Source: Ustulina deusta
Taxonomy: Eukaryota > Ascomycota > Sordariomycetes > Xylariales > Xylariaceae
Reading direction: 5' to 3'
DNA length: 64,000 nt
Assembly: GCA_023159155.1 (NCBI GenBank)
Contig: JAJNNX010000001.1
Coordinates: forward strand, 1,054,001-1,118,000
The position numbers and the translations under genes are program-made. The notes under the pieces were generated by a model. That model was not told the DNA's origin, ran no database searches, and saw only the letters and a program-made list of their open reading frames with translations. Below are positions 60,391 through 64,000 of this stretch, piece after piece (position 1 is the first letter of the stretch; every line of letters starts with the position of its first letter).

Positions 60391-62494
60391 ACCAAAAACA
60401 CTAACAGCGCTAAATTTCAGCTAATCTCCACAAAACACCAAAGGTCTGATTAGTAATAACATTTAGCCCCGGCTAAAAAACCTCACTAATATAGGACCTA
60501 GCAATATTATTACACCTAGCTATAATATTTAAAAATATATATATAAAAGCAATAGCTATAAATATACTATTAAGAACTAACTTATAACAAGCTAAACAAA
60601 CAAAAATTTAAGCAATAAACCTATTTTTAAAGCTTAAAATAACTAGAAAAAACAATTATAACTTTAACTTTTTGCTCCAAAATATAATAACTAAACAATA
60701 CGCTTGGATTAACTATAAAAACAAAATTTATAAAAAAGTTATAATAATATTAATAATAATACTAAATAATTTTATTTAATTTTTTTAAAAAAATATTTAT
60801 ACTAGTTATAAACAAATAGCCTAAAAATATATAAAAATCCTAAAATAATACTTTAATATATTAATATATATATAATCTAAAAATAATATTATAATATTTT
60901 TACGCCTAGCTAATATATAAACATAAACTAAAATATTAAAATAATTAATATTTTAAATATTAATATTTTTATATATAAAAATAACTAAATAAAATATTAA
61001 ACTTTTTTTTAAACTAACCTAAAAAATAATACTTTTAATATTAATTAGTATATATACTGTTTATAGCGCTAATATAACAATACTTTTCTAAAAAGCTTAC
61101 AAAAATATTTATATTTTAGTCCGCTTAAATAATAAAATAACTAAATCTTATTAAATAATAGTTTATATAACTAGAATAGTATTGCTTAAAAATCTATAAT
61201 TATTTACTAAAATAATATAAAATATCTAACTTATTAAAACTAAATAAATAATTAAAACTACTAACTTTATAACAAAAAATAAACTATTTAAAAAATAAAA
61301 CATAAATATTATTAAACAAATTTTATATACTAATATAATAAAGCTACTAAAAAAATAAATAATTTATATAGTTCTAAAAATACTTTTATTTATAATAAAC
61401 TACTTTATAAATATTTTAATAAATATTATTTAAAAAATAATAGTTATAAAAATTAAAATATAAACAAGAACTACTCTAGTTAATATATATATATTATATA
61501 AAAATATTAACCTATAAATAAAAAAAACAACTTAAATAATAGCTTTTAAAAAGCCCGTATAAAAATTTAAACTATTCTTAGCTAGCAAACTATTCTATAA
61601 AAAAAACAGAACTATATTATTTGCTATAACCTAAAATACTAAAAATATTATATAGCAAAGTTTTATAACAAAAAACTTTTATATAAAAACTATAATATAT
61701 AGATTAACTTTTATAACTTTATAAATAATAAAAAATATATATTATTACTAAAATATATAAACTATTATAGTTTTTATTTAGTAAACTATAATAACTGCCT
61801 ATTAAAGTTTAAAAAAATAAACAATATAATAATCTTTTTATTATAAGCTAAAATAAAAACTATAAAATAAACAAAAAACAAGAAATATAATAATAAAAAC
61901 TTTTTATTAATAACTATTATTATAAAAAAAAAAAACAGCAATAATAAAAAAATTAAAACAATAAAGTAATAATAACAAAAAAAAAGCCTTACTAATACTT
62001 ATAAAACAATTATAAAAAAAATTAAGTGTTAAAGCAACAATTATAATAACTTTATTTTTAGGCATAATATCTAGTAAAACAAAAAATAATAAAATAAAAA
62101 ACAAAATTACTACTATAGATCTAATAACCCTCCTTTATATAATACTAGTCCCTTTTTTAAAAATATAAAAACTAACAAAAGTAATACAAACTAATACTAT
62201 ATAACCTGCTAAAATACTAAAAAACCCCCCAAAAAGAACTAAAAAGCTAAAAAACTAACCTAGCAAACCTACCAAACCGGAAAACAACCAAACAAATAAT
62301 AGAGCAAAAATATAACCAGACAATATTAAAAAGAAACCCCGGCCCAAGCCCCTAGAACAATAAGCATAACAGCCTATAATATAGGACACAGAGCGGATAA
62401 CTATTCGGTATTCCTATAAAAATACTAGAACAAAAACATAAATATAGCAGTGGTTACAAAACTATGGATTAACAAAAAAAAAACAAAAAAACAC

Positions 62495-62753
62495 AAACAT
62501 ACCAAAAATACCAGAACTTCGGGCCAGTAGATACCTGGGACACCCAGAAAACTAATAGGCCTAAAGTCATAATACACATAAGAATACAAAAAGAACTAAA
62601 GGCAGGAAAAAGGGCCCCAGTCCACCACAAAGACCTAATATAGCTCAACATAAATAGCTATAAACTGCTAGCATACTACAGAGCCCCAAACACAGACGCA
62701 GTAGTAGAATATATTACTACACTAGAACCACCAGAGAACTGCCTAGCAGTAGG
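62495..62753 (+). mobile_element. Relic of a LINE (non-LTR retrotransposon) endonuclease region
   Basis: In one plus-strand frame the island reads QNFGPVDTWDT, then QKELKAGKRAPVHHKDLI, one stop, NSYKLLAYYRAPNTDAVVEY and LEPPENCLAVG. This follows the AP-endonuclease region of Tad1/LINE-type elements (pattern VNxYRxP.T..V...L...P..CLxxGDFNA). It stops exactly before the expected DFN motif, at 62753. One in-frame stop and scattered changes fit RIP. Identification is from pattern only. Confidence 0.45.
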
Positions 62754-62900
62754 TGTTAGAATGTGGAGATTAGGTACACTCTATCCTCTGACTATATGTA
62801 TTACTAGATTCCCTCGGACCCTTGGTCCTTAATTCTTTTTTCTGATTATCTTAAATATATAAGACATTCTGCTTACTTATATATATATTTATTTATTTTA
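62754..62900. mobile_element. Possible LTR start inserted in the LINE relic
   Basis: The sequence following the LINE break begins TGTTAGAATGTGGAG, the TG-start and composition common to Copia-type LTRs in ascomycetes, and is less AT-rich than its surroundings for about 100 bases (CCCTCGGACCCTTGGTCC). The other end of the putative LTR is not visible. This is a suggestion only. Confidence 0.25.
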
Positions 62901-64000
62901 ATAGGTTATAAGCCTAGAATAGCTTACCTATATTGTTTTTAATATAAACGCTACTTAATAGTCTTGCTTGATTTAAACGCTAATAAACTTATAACTTTTT
63001 ATAAACGTTTTTCCGATCTTTTATTACAATAAAACTTTTTAAAACATTTTAATATTAAATAAAAATATTAATTTTAAACAAAAGCTAATTTGCCCTACTT
63101 ATTTTATAAACGTTATATAATATATAAATATTTTATTTAATTTATATAATTTTTAATATAACAAACAAACAAAACTTTTTTTTTAAAACCAAAACAAATA
63201 AAAATTCTAATATTACTTATTTTTTTTATTGCTTTTATAAACTAAAGCTAACTTAAAACGTTATAGCGTAATTTAACTATTAAATTTTTAGCTTTAATTA
63301 TTTATTAAATATTTTAACTATAAAACTTTATTAATACTAAACTTAACAAAAAAAGTTCTTATTATTAGCTATTTTATTTTTTAAATATTTTAAAATATTT
63401 AATCTTTTATTTTTAAATATTTATAATCTATTTATTTAAATAAAACCAAAAATATAATATTTTTAAATACTAAATAATATTTTTTTAAATTAAAGCTATT
63501 TTTTTATTTTTTTACTTTTAAACTTTTTAATAAAAATAATTTTTTATATTTTATTACTAAATTAATTATTGCTTTACTTAATTTATTTATAAATAAATCT
63601 AAAAGCAAATTTTTTTTATTTAATAATATTTTGTTTTATAATTTATTACTAAATTTATAACTTATATTACTACTTTTTTTATTTTTAAATAAATTAAACC
63701 TTTTTAGTTTTAAAATTATTACTTAAAGATTTTTTTTATTTTTTTATTTCTAATTCTAGTGCTACTTGTACGTATAGTAGTATCTATACTAGTTATTTCT
63801 ATATAATTAATAGTACTTATATTTGCTCCTATATGTTTAATAGTACTTAAACTAACTAACTATATATTAATACTAGTATTTTTACTTGTTTTTTTTATAT
63901 TTTTAATAATATATTTTTAGGTGCTACTAAGCCTACTATTTATTATATAAAAATTTAAATAAAAAGCTATTATTTTTATTTTTAATTTTAATATTAAAGC

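Larger units (their letters stand above)
60420..64000. repeat. Extremely AT-rich block, probably RIP-altered transposon DNA
   Basis: The composition changes abruptly at about 60420 to nearly all A and T with very few G or C, full of TATA, ATAAT and TTAAA words, and this continues to the window end. It has no meaningful open frame. From 60420 to about 62150 the plus strand is rich in A and very poor in G; after 62800 T-rich tracts dominate. This is the expected look of an old repeat cluster after heavy RIP (C-to-T on either strand). A less altered island at about 62200-62900 still shows transposon coding traces. Confidence 0.9.

Noticed and set aside
61907..62651. Short open frames in the AT-rich block
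   Set aside because: They encode Phe/Ile/Leu/Asn/Tyr-rich strings expected by chance from AT-only sequence.
1..64000. CRISPR arrays, bacterial operons, ribosome binding sites or prophage
   Set aside because: The window is clearly eukaryotic (introns, ribosomal and coatomer genes of fungal type). No spaced direct-repeat array was seen.

Overview
The window looks like nuclear DNA of a filamentous ascomycete (Pezizomycotina, probably Sordariomycetes; Xylariales-like genomes come to mind but this is not proven). The reasons are the many short introns of about 45-110 bases with GT..AG ends, HET-domain, UstYa/DUF3328 and fungal-rhodopsin families that are typical of this group, and blocks and gene copies carrying C-to-T/G-to-A damage of the kind left by repeat-induced point mutation (RIP). 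Gene calls below are spliced models worked out by hand from reading frame and family knowledge.

Conserved left arm (1-15.4 kb): APC4 (minus), delta-COP (minus), an acidic DUF2420-like protein (plus), a NIPA-type magnesium transporter (plus) and ribosomal protein uS3 (minus). Accessory middle (16-36.5 kb): a highly reducing polyketide synthase relic, a proline iminopeptidase-like hydrolase, a UstYa/DUF3328 protein, a tail-to-tail 77-residue secreted peptide precursor with two Kex2 sites that is too small for ordinary ORF lists, a seven-helix fungal-rhodopsin-family protein, a multicopper oxidase with one junction that does not hold frame, a HET protein, a dispersed decayed 18S rRNA fragment, remains of a small secreted protein gene, and a GT25 glycosyltransferase pseudogene with Trp-to-stop changes.

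Conserved right-centre (37-50 kb): a myotubularin-type phosphoinositide phosphatase, the PP2A scaffold subunit, an Efm4-type lysine methyltransferase swollen by low-complexity runs, and a large Gln/Pro-rich protein of unknown function. After a gene-poor stretch (50-55.7 kb) comes a second polyketide synthase on the minus strand (55.8-60.4 kb). It is dead: it has three stop codons at RIP-type sites and three frameshifts, a deletion from mid-ER through most of KR, and no KS. Its 5' end runs straight into an extremely AT-rich block that fills the window to 64 kb and holds a recognisable LINE-endonuclease relic with an LTR-like sequence apparently inserted in it.

The most interesting lead is the UstYa-family gene at 20.3-21.2 kb facing the small Kex2-type precursor at 21.5-21.8 kb, with a peptidase and a multicopper oxidase nearby. 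This is a candidate small RiPP or pheromone-like peptide locus. The second theme is genome defence: two independent broken polyketide synthase remnants, a broken GT25, an rRNA scrap and the AT-rich block all fit RIP acting on duplicated DNA.
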